Source: Salvelinus alpinus (Eukaryota > Chordata > Actinopteri > Salmoniformes > Salmonidae). From it: a stretch of DNA of 64,000 nt. Shown one piece after another: positions 25,058-37,194 of this stretch (positions within the stretch are counted from its first letter, which is position 1; each line of letters opens with the position of its first letter). Location: positions 19,870,038 to 19,934,037 of the forward strand of contig NC_092098.1 in assembly GCF_045679555.1 (NCBI RefSeq), given 5' to 3'. Position numbers and translations under genes: made by a program. The notes under the pieces are model-generated. The model was not told the DNA's origin and did not search any database. It was given only the letters and a program-made list of their open reading frames with translations.

Positions 25058-26033
25058 AGTGCAGTTATTGTGAAGTGAAAACGTCTAGGAGCAATAACGG
25101 TTCAGCTGTGAAGTGGTAAGCCACACAAGCTCACAGAACGGGACCACCGAGTGCTGAAGCGTATAACATGTAAAAATCGCCTGTCCTTGGTTGCAACACT
25201 CACTACCGAGTTCCAAACTGCCTCTGGAAGCAACGTCTGCACAAGAACTGTTCGTTGGGAGCTTCATGTCATGAGTTTCCATGGCCAAGCAGCCGCACAC
25301 AAGCCTAAGATCACCATGTACAATGCCAAAGGTCGGCTGGAGTGGTGTAAAGCTTGCCGCCATTGGACTCTGGAGCCGTTGAAACGCATTCTCTGGAGTG
25401 ATGAATCATGCTTCACCATCTGGCAGTCCAACAGACAAATCTGGGTTTGGTGGATGCCAGGAAAAGCTACCTGCCCCAATATATAGTGCCAACTGTAAAG
25501 TTTGGTGGAAGAATAATAATGGTCTGGGGCTGTTTTTCATGGTTCAGACTAGGCCCCTTAGTTCCAGTGGAAAACCTTAACGCTACAGCATACAGTGACA
25601 TTCTAGACAATTCTGTGCTTCCAACTTTGTGGCAACAGTTTGGGGAAGGCCCTTTCCTGTTTCAGCATGACAAATCCTTCGTGCAGAAAGCGAGGTCCAT
25701 ACAGATATGGTTTGTCGGGATCGGTGTGGAAGAACTTGACTGGCCTGCACAGAGCCCTGACCACAACTCCATCGAACACCTTTGGAATGAATTGGAACGC
25801 AGACCGTGAGCCAGGCCTAATCACCCAACATCAGTGCCGACCTCACTAATGTTCTAGTGTCTGAATGGAAGCAAGTCCCCTCAGCAGTATTCCAACATCT
25901 AGTGGAAAGCATTCCCAGAAGAGTGGAGGCTGTTAAAGTAGAAAAGGGGTGGCCAACTCCATATTAGTGCCCATGATTTTGGAAGGAGATGTTCAACGAG
26001 CAGGGGTCCACATACTTTTGGTCATGTAGTGTA
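25058..26033 (+). mobile_element. Tc1-like transposon (family 4), 5' truncated
   Basis: Plus-strand transposase remains run from about 25060 to 25930. Motifs include [20 protein letters not shown] at 25510-25580, [14 protein letters not shown] at 25630-25670 and [20 protein letters not shown] at 25735-25800, where the final catalytic Glu is kept but NPIE reads NSIE. Early stops and frame changes make it inactive. The right terminal repeat ends CATACTTTTGGTCATGTAG before GTGTA. The left part is absent: the family 3 copy ends in CACTGTA exactly where this one starts. Confidence 0.82.
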
Positions 26034-26529
26034 CACTCCCACATACAACAGTACTTCACAGTCAATACCAACACATACATTGCAGTTGACTGATCATACT
26101 CCTTAAAAAAACACTTTCTATGTATTATTTAGAAAAAAAGAAGAAAAAAAATCTTACTGATGCAGAATCCAGCTGTTAATTTTGTTTAATTTCACATCAC
26201 CAAAGCAAAAAGGTTGCTGTGATTTAGCATAATATACAGTGTAAAACGGAAATCATTAAACGTAGTCATTAACTTTAGCTCCAGTGCTGCTGGTTGCTAA
26301 ACGTATGGACGGTCATGAATAAATGCTAACTCAGCAGAAGAACTCTTCTACCACCAGCTCAAGGACTCAGGTCTCATACACACGTGGTATTTCTCATCGG
26401 TGTGCAATGGGACCATTCACAGGTTGGCTGGCCATGTTCACACACACTGTTTGCTTATCTTTCCTCTACCTGTGCATTTTCCCCCATCCCCCATCCCTCA
26501 ATCTATCTGTCTGTCATCCTCTGCCTTAT
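26034..26529. other. No recognised gene
   Basis: A/T-rich sequence with a poly(A)/AAGA stretch near 26130. No repeat or exon recognised. Confidence 0.4.
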
Positions 26530-26905
26530 ATAGGATCATTTTAATCAATCAATCAAATGTATTCATAAAACCCTTTTTACATCAGCAGATGTCACAAAGT
26601 GCGTATACAGAAACCCAGCCTAAAACCACAAACAGCAAGCAATACAGATGTAGAAGCACGATGGCTAGGAAAAACTCTCTCGGAAGGCAGGATGCTAGGA
26701 AGAAACCTAAAGAGGAACCATGCTCTGAGGGGTGGCCCGTCCTCTTCTGGCTGTGCCGGGTGGAGATTATAACAGTACATGGCCATTTAAGGACAGATTG
26801 TTCTTCAAGATGTTCAAACATTCATAGATGACCAGCAGGGTCAAATAATAATCACAGTGGTTGTAGAGGGTGCAACAGGTCAGTACCTCAGGAGTATGGC
26901 TTCCT
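26530..26905 (-). mobile_element. LINE family B 3' end fragment
   Basis: Antisense to plus, this matches the 3' UTR of the LINE at 51798-55042. Both copies share the complements of GGCTGGGTTTCTGTATA, CTAGCCATCGTGCTTCTAC and GCACAGCCAGAAGAGGAC. The tail is the ATCAATCAATCAAATG at the left edge. It is truncated before the coding region. Confidence 0.8.
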
Positions 26906-27420
26906 GAACAATGCATACAAATGTCCATCAGTAACCTTTGTTTTTCCAATGCAATAAGCTACATTCACAAATGCACTGTAAATAGATCAAGGCTATGCCC
27001 TGAGCCAACCCAGGAAAGCTGGAATATCTCATCTGAATAATTAGGGTCTTCAGTGGACCAATTCAGTTTAGGATGGGGTAAGGACTTCCATTAAACAATT
27101 TGGTAGTTTTAATAGCTCAGTAGCCCAAGGCCTGGTGGCTAAAGAGATATATTTCAGTCTGGTGCCCTTGAATGGAGAACAATAGACAATATAGACAAAT
27201 CACACATGGCACCTCTACACAGAATAGCCTAGAGGCTAATGTGGCACTGATACAACATTACCCAATAACTTTCCTTGGAATGACCGTTAGGGTCAGACAG
27301 TTACTTCATACTAATGCTGACTCTTCCCAGTGATGCACTCTGTGATGTCAATGTTTAACCTCAATGGCCTCTCAAGCTATAGAATGCCCCACCAAGGCTG
27401 TTGAGGGTGTGATTGTGTGT

Positions 27421-27893
27421 CAAATCAAATTTGATTGGTCACATAAACATGGTTAGCAGATGTTAATGCGAGTGTAGCGAAATTCTTGTGCTTCTAGTTC
27501 CGACATTGCAGTAATATCTAACAAGTAATCGAACAATTTCACAACAACTACCTTATACACACAAGTGTAAAGGGATGGATAAGAATATGTACATATTAAT
27601 ATATGGATGAGCGATGGCCGTGCGGCATAGGCAAGATGCAGTAGATGGTATAGAATACAGAATATACATATGAGATGAGTAATGTAGGGTGTGTAATCAT
27701 TATATAAAGTGCCATTGTTTAAAGTGACTAGTGAAACATTTATTACATCCAATTATTAATTATTAAAGTGGCAAGAGATTTGAGTCAGTATGTTGGCAGC
27801 AGCCACTCATTGTTAGTGATGGCTGTTAAACAGTCTATTGGCCTTGAGATAGAGGGTGTTTTTCAGTCTCTCGGTCCCAGCTTTGATGCTTTC
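27421..27893 (-). mobile_element. LINE family A 3' end fragment
   Basis: Starts with CAAATCAAATTTGATTGGTC (the tail in antisense) and continues through GCAGATGTTAATGCGAGTG and TTCTTGTGCTTCTAGTTCCG, the same 3' UTR as the LINE at 40755-43107. It is 5' truncated at about 27893 and has no coding part. Confidence 0.85.
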
Positions 27894-29121
27894 AGTAATT
27901 AGAGTGTGTCTGTAATGCTGTCATATACCACTGGCATGGGTGTGTTTATATGTGATTGGGGTTTATGTTCTTTAGAACCAGGGAAACGTTCAAAAAAGGA
28001 TAAGGAACTAAACACCCAACAAAGCAAAACAAATCAGCAGTATTTGCACTTTGACTGACAGGCTTACATTATGGTTCCTCTCATTTGCTCAAGCCCTCAC
28101 TTACGTACTTATCGTACTGTACTTCTCTCATGGAACAAAAGTACATTCCATGGCTACCATACGTTTTCTTTGACCTTTTATGAAAGACTTAAACCACAAA
28201 TAACAAAATATTAATATAGAGGCAATAAAGTCAACTTCCCCTAGAAGTGCCTCCTTCCTTACGCTCTCTAATTACTGAAAGCATCTTCCTCCCCCTGGTC
28301 CCCCTAAACCACCGTACTCTCTACTTTATTCCTCATTCATCCCTCCTTCCCTCTCTCTCTCCCTCCGTCTGTTCTCTAGACAAAGTGGTAGATGGAGATA
28401 TTTGGAGAATTCCTCAAGCTGACCAAACCAACCCCTTTGGCAGCGGCGCTCTCACTCCCTGTCCTTCTCCTAAATAAGGAGGTACACTTACAGGGGTGAA
28501 AAGAGAGAGAAAATAAAAAGATGTGTCATAGAATGAAATAAGAGTCCTAGAAGCTCATAGAAAAAAAAAGAGAAAAAAAGAGAAAAAAGTCCATATCCTT
28601 TTAAGGCTGTGGTTTCCTCCTCCCCTTCTGTCCTCTCCACCCCTCTTTCTCTCTCACTCACTTTTTCTCTTGAATGTGGTGAAGTCATTTAAGACAAACG
28701 TGTTTGTTCTTTTTAAGCCGGCACTCCCTGAGAGCAGACTCTGTACTCTGTTGTAAAGGAGAAGAGAGGAACTATTTTACACCAGCTCACAGAAACACAG
28801 GCCCAAAGCCACTTGCACGCATCTGAACAACTAAAGCTGCTCCCAACTAAGCACTGTAAGTACATACCTGGCTCCTTCTTAACACATTTGTCTCTAATTC
28901 ATACTGTTACATTTCCTGGTGTATCAGACATTGTCAAAATGGTGTCTAGTACTTTCTCTAGCATGCTTGGTAAGTTGCTACTGACAGCGTTCTATAGTTT
29001 TGGACAGTCTATTTTAGGATTACATGGATGAGAGAGAGGGCGAAAAGGCTGTAGACATACTCACATGGGGTACACCTTCATCTTTTTTATATTCAACCTA
29101 TAAACACACACACACACACAC
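27894..29121. other. No confirmed gene; one possible exon and purine-rich runs
   Basis: Apart from the possible exon at 28380-28477 described separately, I see only A/G-rich runs near 28500-28600 and a CA run near 29104-29120. Confidence 0.4.
28380..28477 (+). other. Orphan candidate terminal exon
   Basis: A strong pyrimidine tract and acceptor (GTTCTCTAG) at 28379 lead into an open stretch. One frame reads DKVVDGDIWRIPQADQTNPF, then GSGALTPCPSPK and a TAA at 28475. I do not recognise the peptide and found no matching upstream exon. It may be a pseudo-exon. Confidence 0.2.
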
Positions 29122-30515
29122 CAGTGGCGGTCGGTGCCGTTTAAGATGAGCGAGGATTTTAAAAAATGTATGAGTATGGCCTTATTTCTATTACAGCACA
29201 TTAGATGACTGTCATTCATATTCCATTCACCCAGTTCATTGTAACATTGATTAGTTTAGGGTACTACATGATACTAAACTTTTCCATAATTCCATCACGA
29301 GGTTGCTACAACCTAGCTTATGAATGAAAGTTTACAACATACAGCAGGTGCACACATGTCGAGAGAAAATTTGAGGTGACAGACAGTGACACATTCAATA
29401 CTGCCTTGTACACTCTTGCCTGCATCTAGCTGGTCTAGGGTGTAACCATTAGTCCAACAGTTTCAAACAAGAGTTTCTATTGGACAAATTCAGGTATGTT
29501 TATCCTCGTTTTTTTCCGTTTGCTTCCATTTAAACATTTGTCAACAGAATCAGCGGAATGAATACACCCCTGATCACATGTAAACACAGATCACTTTCAT
29601 GGCAGCCACGTTGTATTCCTTCTCACATTTATGCGCTCTCCTCCTCTCACCTTTTCCCTTCACCTGTGGACTTCAATGAATGTGACCAGGCGAAAAAACC
29701 TTTCTAAGACAAACCATCTCATAACCGCTACACACAGCCTACATCGTTGTCACCATATTAGCTAAAGTAAAATCATAGTCAACATAGCTAATAGAACTAA
29801 CGAGTTAGTAAACCTACTACGGTTAGGCAGTACAGTCGGTAAGCAATTACACTAGCGGGCCTGGTGGCCATAAACTAGTAAAACCAAAAGTTTACCTTGA
29901 CTTGGAAGAGTCCCAGGGTTGTGTTGGATAGTCATTGCCAGCTAGCTAACATAGCATCCCTCTGTTTGAGCCGGGTGTTTGAGTAGGCTAAACTAGCTAG
30001 CTGCATATGCCAGCTAAGTAAGTGAAAGTCTCCTTCATTTTTTTTCTGCTTTGAAGACATTAAGTTGTTCAAAACTGTTCAACTATTGTCTTTCTCTCTC
30101 TTTGAGGCAACTACTCACCACATGTTATGCACTGCAGTGCTAGCTAGCTGTAGCTATTGCTTTCAATACTAGATTGATTCGCTGATCCTTTGATTGGGTG
30201 GACAACATGTCAGTTCATGCTGCAAGAGCTCTGATAGGTTGGAGGACGTCCCCTTGAAGTTGTCATAATTTCTGTGTAAGTCTATGGAAGGGGGTGAGAA
30301 CCATGAGCCTCCTAGCTTTTGTATTGAAGTCAATGTACCCTACAGAGTGCTGTTGAGGCTACTGTAGACCTTAATTGCAAAAAAGTGTGTTTTAATCCAT
30401 TATTTGGTGATGTGAATATATTTAGCATAGTTTTAAAAATGATAACTTTTTAAATGTTTCAATATTATTATTTTTATGAAATTCACTGAGGAAGATGGTC
30501 TTCCCTGATTCACAC
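29122..30515. repeat. Unclassified salmonid interspersed repeat
   Basis: Starts CAGTGGCGGTCGGTGCCG and ends near CACTGAGGAAGATGGTCTTC. I recall both ends from other salmonid loci as the termini of one long non-coding repeat. No open frame of note lies inside. Class is unknown to me; a non-autonomous DNA transposon is likely. Confidence 0.45.
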
Positions 30516-30603
30516 ACATCCTGCCCTCTCTCACTCCGTCTATGCATGGCATATATCTAATTCATTCATTCATTCCACAATAACAGAATGATGCTGTGAC
30601 TCA

Positions 30604-30893
30604 GATTTTTCACTTTAAAATGAATGTCAAACAAAAACCAATGATTGCAAAGTTAAACAAACCATACAACTCTATGCACAAGTACTTGTGCAAAGTTTGG
30701 TAAAATAATGAAGGTTTGTGCTGTTTGTGCCGTCATTCTGTTACCAAACTTTGCAACTGTTCTACAAGTAAATGTGTTTTTGTAACATTTTCAGTGGAAA
30801 TTGTTAAAAGAGGCCTTTGTGCATACAGTTGTATGGTTTGTTTAACTTTGCAAGCATTGGTTTTTGTTTGGCATACATTTTACAGTGAAAAAT
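30604..30893. mobile_element. MITE with about 78-bp inverted terminal repeats
   Basis: The left arm (TTTTTCACTTTAAAATGAAT ... CAAACCATACAACTCTATGC) returns as its complement at the right (GCATACAGTTGTATGGTTTG ... TTTACAGTGAAAAATG) with few mismatches. The centre is about 130 bp with no coding capacity. A third, partial copy lies at 34727-34900. Confidence 0.75.
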
Positions 30894-31076
30894 GTCTAAG
30901 CATCAATTTGTTCTTCACTCTGCCCAGAGAGGCTCTATCATATGGATCCTGTTCACTATCAGATCCTGCATCATCAGATCCTGCTTCTTATCAAGTCCTG
31001 CTCTCAGCACTCTCACACACACACATTCAACTAGCTCGAAGTGTTTAAGGTTGCGAAGTGTTTTCGAAGTGTTTAA

Positions 31077-32915
31077 GGTTAACCTTTCACTGCTACCAAA
31101 CCCGGATCCGGGAGCACCCCCCACAGTAAAAAAGCTGACTAGCATAGCCTAGCATAGCGTCACAAGTAAATACAAGCATCTAAATATCATTAAATCACAA
31201 GTCCAAGACACCAGATGAAAGATACAGATCTTGTGAATCCAGCCATCATTTCTGATTTTTAAAATGTTTTACAGGGAAGACACAATATGTAAATCTATTA
31301 GCTAACCACGATAGCAAAAGACACAACTTTTTTTTCTCCACCATTTTTTTCCTGCATGGGCAGCTATCACAATTTCGACTAAATAAAGATATATATAGCC
31401 ACTAACCAAGAAACAACTTCATAAGATGACAGTCTGATAACATATTTATGGTATAGCATATGTTTTTTTAGAAAAATGTGCATTTTTCAGGTATAAATCA
31501 CAGTTTACCATTGCAGCCACTATCACAAAACTCACCCAAAGCGACTAGAATAACTACAGAGAGAAACGTGTATTACCTAATTACTCATCTTAAAACATTT
31601 CTGAAAAATACACAGCGTACAGCAAATGAAAGCCCAACATCTTGTGAATCCAGACAATATTTCAGATGTTCTAAGTGTTTTACAGCGAAAACACAATATA
31701 TCGTTATATTAGCATACCACATGAGCTAACATCACCCCAGCATTGATTCAAGGCAAAAAGCGCAATAACGTTATCACCACCAAAATATATTAATTTTTTC
31801 ACTAACTTTCTCAGAATTCTTCAGATGACAGTCCTGTAACATCATATTACACAATGCATATAGAGTTTGTTCGAAAATGTGCATATTTAGCATCACAAAT
31901 CGTGGTTATGCTATGTAATCAGTCAAAATATGGCATGCATTCTGGCCGGCGCCATCTTGGAAGGGCACCTAAGTTTACGATTATTTATCGATTAGATTGA
32001 CTAAAAAAATACAGGTTGGACAGCTAATGAAAGATGCATTGGTTATTAATGCAACCGCTGATTTAGATTTTTAAAATTAACGTTACTAGACATACAGTGT
32101 GCGTTACAGCCAGACTAGTGCCGCAATAATGGCCGAAAAATGCGTTTACATTTTTCCACATAAATACGGAATAAAATCATAAATAGCTCTTACTTTTGGA
32201 CGAGCTTCCATCAGAATCTTGGGCAAGGTGTCCTTTTGTCCAAAAGAATCGTTGCTTTGTTGTAAAACGTCCACTTCAACTTCGGAACTAGCAGCTAACA
32301 TTAGCTACGTGGCACACACATGTCCAAATCCTCAAACGCAATACTACGAAAATTCCGAAAATAGCAATATACTCGCATAAACTGATATAAATCGGTTTCA
32401 AATAACTTCGTTATGATGTTTCTAACACCTATATCGAATTAAATCACAGACGGATATATCTTAGCCCGATAACAAGAGCTATTCAACATGCCATTCGGAT
32501 GTCCTCTCTTGCGCCTTGGCGAGTGTCCAAAAGAACGTACATGTCACTCCATTGCCTTTTATAAACTCTGAGAAATACGTAGAGACTCCATTCCACTTCT
32601 CATTGGTTACTGACATCCAGGGGAAGGCGGGTGCAGTTCATTTCGATCCATAGGGCACACACAGAGCTTTAAACTGATCTGAGAACAGAGACTATTTTTC
32701 TGACCTTCGCATGTCCTGTCATGATTTTCGCTGTAGAAAGAGTTCTGGTTCACCCACAGACATAATTCAAACGGTTTTAGAAACTAGAGATTGTTTTCTA
32801 TCCAATAGTAATAATAATATGCATATTGTACGAGCAAGAATTGAGTACGAGGCAGTTTAATTTGGAGACGCAAAATGTCGAAGTTGAAACAGCACCCCCT
32901 GTAGTGACAAGAAGA
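31077..32915. repeat. Long unclassified interspersed repeat, no coding frame
   Basis: A contiguous A/T-rich sequence beginning near CCCGGATCCGGGAGCACC and ending near GAAACAGCACCCCCTGTAG. Internal near-duplications are visible: GCATCTTGTGAATCCAG-like and AGATGACAGTC(TG/CTGT)TAACAT-like blocks recur with a spacing of roughly 400 bases. I recall this as a common salmonid repeat but cannot name its class. Confidence 0.5.
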
Positions 32916-34141
32916 AGTTTAGCCATCAACTCCGAAATCTTAAGGTTAGGCATTAACTCCGACTGGTTAAGGTAAGCGTTAAGGTTTGGAATAGGCTTAG
33001 AACAAAAATCTAAAAAACAACTTTCTATCGCCGGATTCAAACTTGCAACCTTTGGAATCAGAAGCAGATGCTGACACCCATCCACCATCCCCTTCCACAA
33101 CACCCTAGCTAAACCAAAACCTACTTGACGGTAACAACGCTCACTGTTGCCCCTAGTGGCCGGTTTCCACGTCATCTCCCAACGTCCTCAGACATGGATG
33201 GACGTCGAATACTGATATGTATCACGGGTGACCTGGCTGCACACACTAGCTACACCCCTTTTTAAAACGGGCAGCTCCATGCAAGACAAATTCATGGAAT
33301 GATATAGGGGCTTTCTTTCTCATGATGTATGTACTGTATCTTTGAGATGGAGAAAGGGCTATCTATCTCAACATGCGGTCAGAGAGTGTTGTGTAATACA
33401 TGGTTCCTCTTCATTTCCTGTCTATCTGCCGGTACCAGACCTTAGTGTAGCTGTGGTGTGGGAGTCAAACCTTATATGTGAGGGATGTTTAAGTGTATTC
33501 CCTGAAAACACTGTGACATGACATTTACAAGTTGCTTTGGAAACATTGAATGATGGATCTTTCGTGTAGTGACCCCAGTAGCTTTCACACTCTGTTTCAC
33601 ATCCCTGTAATAAAGTCACCTGTAACAGCAATGATTGAGCCATGTTTGAATGAGGACACAGAGCACATATTGGGTAATAGGAGGTACAAATGGCTTTCCA
33701 GGCTGAGTAAGGGCAGACTGTTGTTTTGAGAAGCCTGGTCTGTGCCTGTAGCAGAAGGCTTGGCCTTGTCAGGAGCCAACAGCTCTATCCTGCCCCCCTC
33801 CTCCCACTCCATGCGTATACAATAGCAGACTATGCTAGCAGCCCTCCTCTCCTTCCTCTTTTCCCTTCCTGGGGAAAAGTGCAGTAAACACATTTATGAA
33901 CTCTCAATCACACATGGATGTATTCCGGTTCTTTGACGCAGCACACAGGTTTAACCCACGGCGTTTCACACAGTTTATAGAACCTGTTATAAACTTTCTA
34001 TAAGGTTTGAGTGAGGTTTGGGAAGGATAGGGGTATCTGTAGTAATCTAACTGCCCCTGCCAACCCATAACAGTCCTCATCAGCCAATCAAGAGCACTCA
34101 TGTTGAGAAGGCCTGATCCAGCCAGTGACGTGTGCCTGTAC
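32916..34141. other. No recognised gene; tRNA-like remnant near 33030-33170
   Basis: The segment around 33030-33100 (GGATTCAAACTTGCAACC) resembles the antisense tRNA-like part of the element at 38247-38996. The rest shows no exon or repeat that I can name. Confidence 0.4.
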
Positions 34142-34553
34142 TAGTGATGCGTTAATCGCAAACAAACGGTTCTTTTTGAACGTTGGGAACCGAACTGCAT
34201 GAAATGTCGTTCATTTGGCTCCCTGATTTGCATTCTGTTACTACAGCTTTTTGAGGTCCAGATAACGATTATCTGCAGATAACACATTTTTGTCCAAACA
34301 CATTTTTGAAGTGTGTAAAAAGAATGGCAGGCCATTTAATAATTTGGTCAGGTACAAATGTATATGAACTCACGTCACGACCTGACATAATGGCAGGCAA
34401 CTATGTAGGCTTTACATTTGCAGTTTTTTCATGGTTTCAGGTACATGTTTAAGTGCTACTGAACGAAACCCGGTTAGGAGCCAAATTAACGTCTCTTTTT
34501 GAACGGAGACAAATGAGCCGGCTCACTGAAAATACTCGGAATGTCCATCACTA
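34142..34553. mobile_element. hAT-like non-autonomous transposon
   Basis: Ends are TAGTGATG and CATCACTA. Flanking 8-mers GCCTGTAC and CTCTGTAC agree at six positions, fitting an aged 8-bp hAT target duplication. The inner sequence (TTTTTGAACGTTGGGAACCG and TGAGCCGGCTCACTGAAAAT) is a repeat seen in many salmonid loci. It has no coding frame. Confidence 0.65.
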
Positions 34554-34726
34554 CTCTGTACTGAGCTGAAGGCGGATCCTCTCTGGGAATGCTAAAACAG
34601 TGCTCTGAGGCAGATCATCAGATTGAGAAACAGCCCTTCAGGTTAGAGCAGAATCTGGTATTTATGATGATATTTACAAGAGTTGTTGTCGGGCAATTCC
34701 ATGGTAAGAGAATGACGTGGAGACTC

Positions 34727-34900
34727 CGACTTTTCACTTTAAATGTATGCCAAACAAAAACCATTGATTGCAAAGTTAAACAAACCATGCAACTCTATGC
34801 AAAAGGACTACTTTTAACAATTTCCACAGAAAATTTTACAAAAACACATTTACTCGAAGAACAGTGCGGATGTACAGTTTGGTAAAAGAGTGATTTTTCT
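34727..34900. mobile_element. Partial copy of the 30604 MITE
   Basis: TTTTCACTTTAAATGTATGCC through AAACCATGCAACTCTATGC matches the left arm of the 30604-30893 element. The centre (TTTTACAAAAACACATTTAC) matches it in antisense. The other arm is missing. Confidence 0.6.
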
Positions 34901-35354
34901 CTCCCTCAGTTTTTTATGTGATCACATTTTCCAAAAACTCTGTTAAATATCTACTCTGAATTAAGATTCAAAGATGTCTGCAGACAGAATTGGGTGTCAG
35001 CTATGATACGACACCTTGAATTTGAGAAAAAATCTATTCTGGTTATTGAACTACTGTAAGTGAAGTGGATAAACACCCATTAACATAATGACATCATGGG
35101 TCCCTGATCTGTACTATACAGAAATGCATAATTATGAATGTCATTGTCTTCATGGTGATGCATCCTGAATCAAATCAAATGTTATTTATCACATGCGCCG
35201 AATACAACGGGTGCAGACTGTACCGTGAAATGCTTGATTACGAGCCCTTCCCAACGATGCAGAGTAAAAAATAAATAAATAAGAGGAATACAATACACAA
35301 GAATTAAGCTATATACAGGGAGTACCAGTACCAGATTGATGTGCAGGGGTACGA

Positions 35355-35558
35355 GGTATTTGAGGTAGATATTTACATAAAGTCAGGGTAAAGTGACTAG
35401 GCATCAGGATAGATAATAATATGGTATTTGAGGTAGATATTTACATAAAGTCAGGGTAAAGTGACTAGGCATCAGGATAGATAATAATATGGTATTTGAG
35501 GTAGATATTTACATAAAGTCAGGGTAAAGTGACTAGGCATCAGGATAGATAATAATAC
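35355..35558. repeat. 68-bp tandem triplication within the LINE 3' UTR
   Basis: Three copies start GGTATTTGAGGTAGATATTT at 35355, 35423 and 35491, virtually identical. Single-copy versions of the unit exist in other copies of this LINE tail, so the expansion looks local. Confidence 0.93.
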
Positions 35559-35832
35559 GAGTAAGAATAAAGAACAGATCAGCAGCAGCATATGATGAGT
35601 GTGAAAGTGTGTATGTGTGTATGTTCGCATGTGTCGGTATGCGCGTCTCTCCGTATGTAGTATACAGTATGTGAATGTGTGTGGTTTTTGTGTGAGAGTG
35701 TCAGTGTAGTGTGTGTGAGTGAGTGTGTATACTGTATAGTGTGTGTATATATAGTCTTGTGAGTGTGCATATAGCCAGTGCATATAGCCAGATAGAGTCA
35801 ATGCAGATAGTCTGGGTAACCATTTAATTCAC

Positions 35833-36679
35833 TACTGTGCCTGACTAAAGTATTCACATCCCTTGACTTTTTCCACATTTTGTTGTGTTACAGACTGGAT
35901 TTAAAATGGTTTACATTGAGATGTTTTTGTCACTGGCCTACACGCAATAATGTTAAAGTGGGAATTATGTTTTTAGAAATGCTTTTAAATTCATTAAAAA
36001 TGAAAAGCTGAAAGGTCTTGAGTCAATAAATATTCAACCCCTTTGTTATGGCAAGCATAAATAAGTTCAGGAGTATAAATTTGCTTAACAAGTCACATAA
36101 TAAGTTGCATGGACTCTATGTGCAATAATGGTGTTTAACATGATTTTTGAATGACTACCTCATCTCTGTACCCCACACATACAATTATCTGTAAGTTCCC
36201 TCAATCGAGCAGTACATTTCAAACACAGATTCAACCACAAAGACCAGGGAGGTTTTCCAATGCCTCGCAAAGAAGGTCCCCTATTGGTAGATGGATTTTA
36301 AAAAAACAGACATTGAATATCCTTTTAAGCATGGTGAAGTTATTAATGACACTTTGGATGGCGTATCAATACACCCAGTCTCTACAAAGATACAGATGTA
36401 GAAAGCTCTTAGAGACTTACCCAGAAAGACTCACAGCTGCCAAAAGTGCCTCTTCAAAGTATTGACTCAGGTGTGGGAATATTTATGTAAATTAGATATT
36501 TCTGAATTTCATGTTCAATACATTGGCAAACATTTCTCAAAACAGGTTTCCACTTTGTCATTATGGGATATTATGTGTAGATGGGTGAGAAAAATATATT
36601 TAATCTATTTTGAATTCAGGCTGTAACACAAGAATGTGGAATAAGTCAAGGGGTATGAATACTTTCTGAAGGCACTGTA
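35833..36679. mobile_element. Tc1-like element related to family 3, inside a LINE
   Basis: Ends are TACTGTGCCTGACTAAAG and GAATACTTTCTGAAGGCACTGTA, inverted with respect to each other and abutting TA. Inner arm sequences (TTGACTTTTTCCACATTTTG and its complement near 36640) confirm long terminal repeats. The interior (about 450 bp) keeps scraps of transposase and its own TATTCAACCCC-type inner repeat. It is non-autonomous. Confidence 0.8.
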
Positions 36680-36911
36680 TTTAGCAGTTTTATGTCTATT
36701 TAGCACTCTTATGGCTTGGGGTAGAAGCTATCTCTGTTGATCTGAAAGCCGATGCTCCGGTACTGTTTGCTGGACGGTAGCAGAGTGAACAGTATGGCTT
36801 AGGTGGCTGAATAAGTACACAAAGGTAGAAAATGTTTAAATAATCCATTGCATGTTTGGGTATTATTCTACACACTGCCTATTATTCTAATGAGCTCCGC
36901 CCCCAAGCAAG

Positions 36912-37194
36912 ACCAAACCTGTACCAATCATAGACATCTATGTTTCACAAGTTTGGACATCATAGTGCAGCACAGTAGAGCACAGTAGAGTAGAGTACAG
37001 CACAGCAAAGTATAGTACAGTACACTACAGTAAAGTACAGTACACTACAACACAGTCAATTATACTGCACTCTACTCTAGTGTGCTCTACTGTACTGTAC
37101 TAAACTCTACTAATGTACTGATCTATACTCTACTCTAATTTTCTTTACTGTAATGTACTGTCCAAACTTGTGAAACAGATTGGTTCAGATTTGG
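36912..37194. repeat. Large inverted repeat enclosing a GTACA-rich simple palindrome
   Basis: The outer arms share TTTCACAAGTTTGGACA (about 36943-36959) and its complement TGTCCAAACTTGTGAAA (37160-37176). Weaker pairing extends outward (ACCAATC/GATTGGT). The core is 200 bases built of CAGTA/GTACA-like words that become their own complement half way through (near 37060-37080). Confidence 0.75.

Larger units (their letters stand above)
35163..36810 (-). mobile_element. LINE family A 3' fragment, split by a Tc1
   Basis: The left edge AATCAAATCAAATGTTATTT is the LINE tail in antisense, followed by 3' UTR sequence like that at 57541. After the Tc1 (35833-36679) the LINE resumes (CTCTTATGGCTTGGGGTAG, as at 58048). 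It encodes only the end of the ORF in antisense. It contains a 68-bp triplication (35355-35558). Confidence 0.75.

Noticed and set aside
33030-33100. tRNA gene
   Set aside because: Only a B-box-like word is present, without an A box or a cloverleaf; it is a repeat-derived trace.
35472-35801. Minus-strand Thr-His-rich frame
   Set aside because: It results from a TG-rich part of the LINE 3' UTR.
36960-37150. Possible CRISPR-like or satellite array of GTACA words
   Set aside because: There are no regular repeats and spacers; it is a self-complementary simple sequence in a vertebrate genome.
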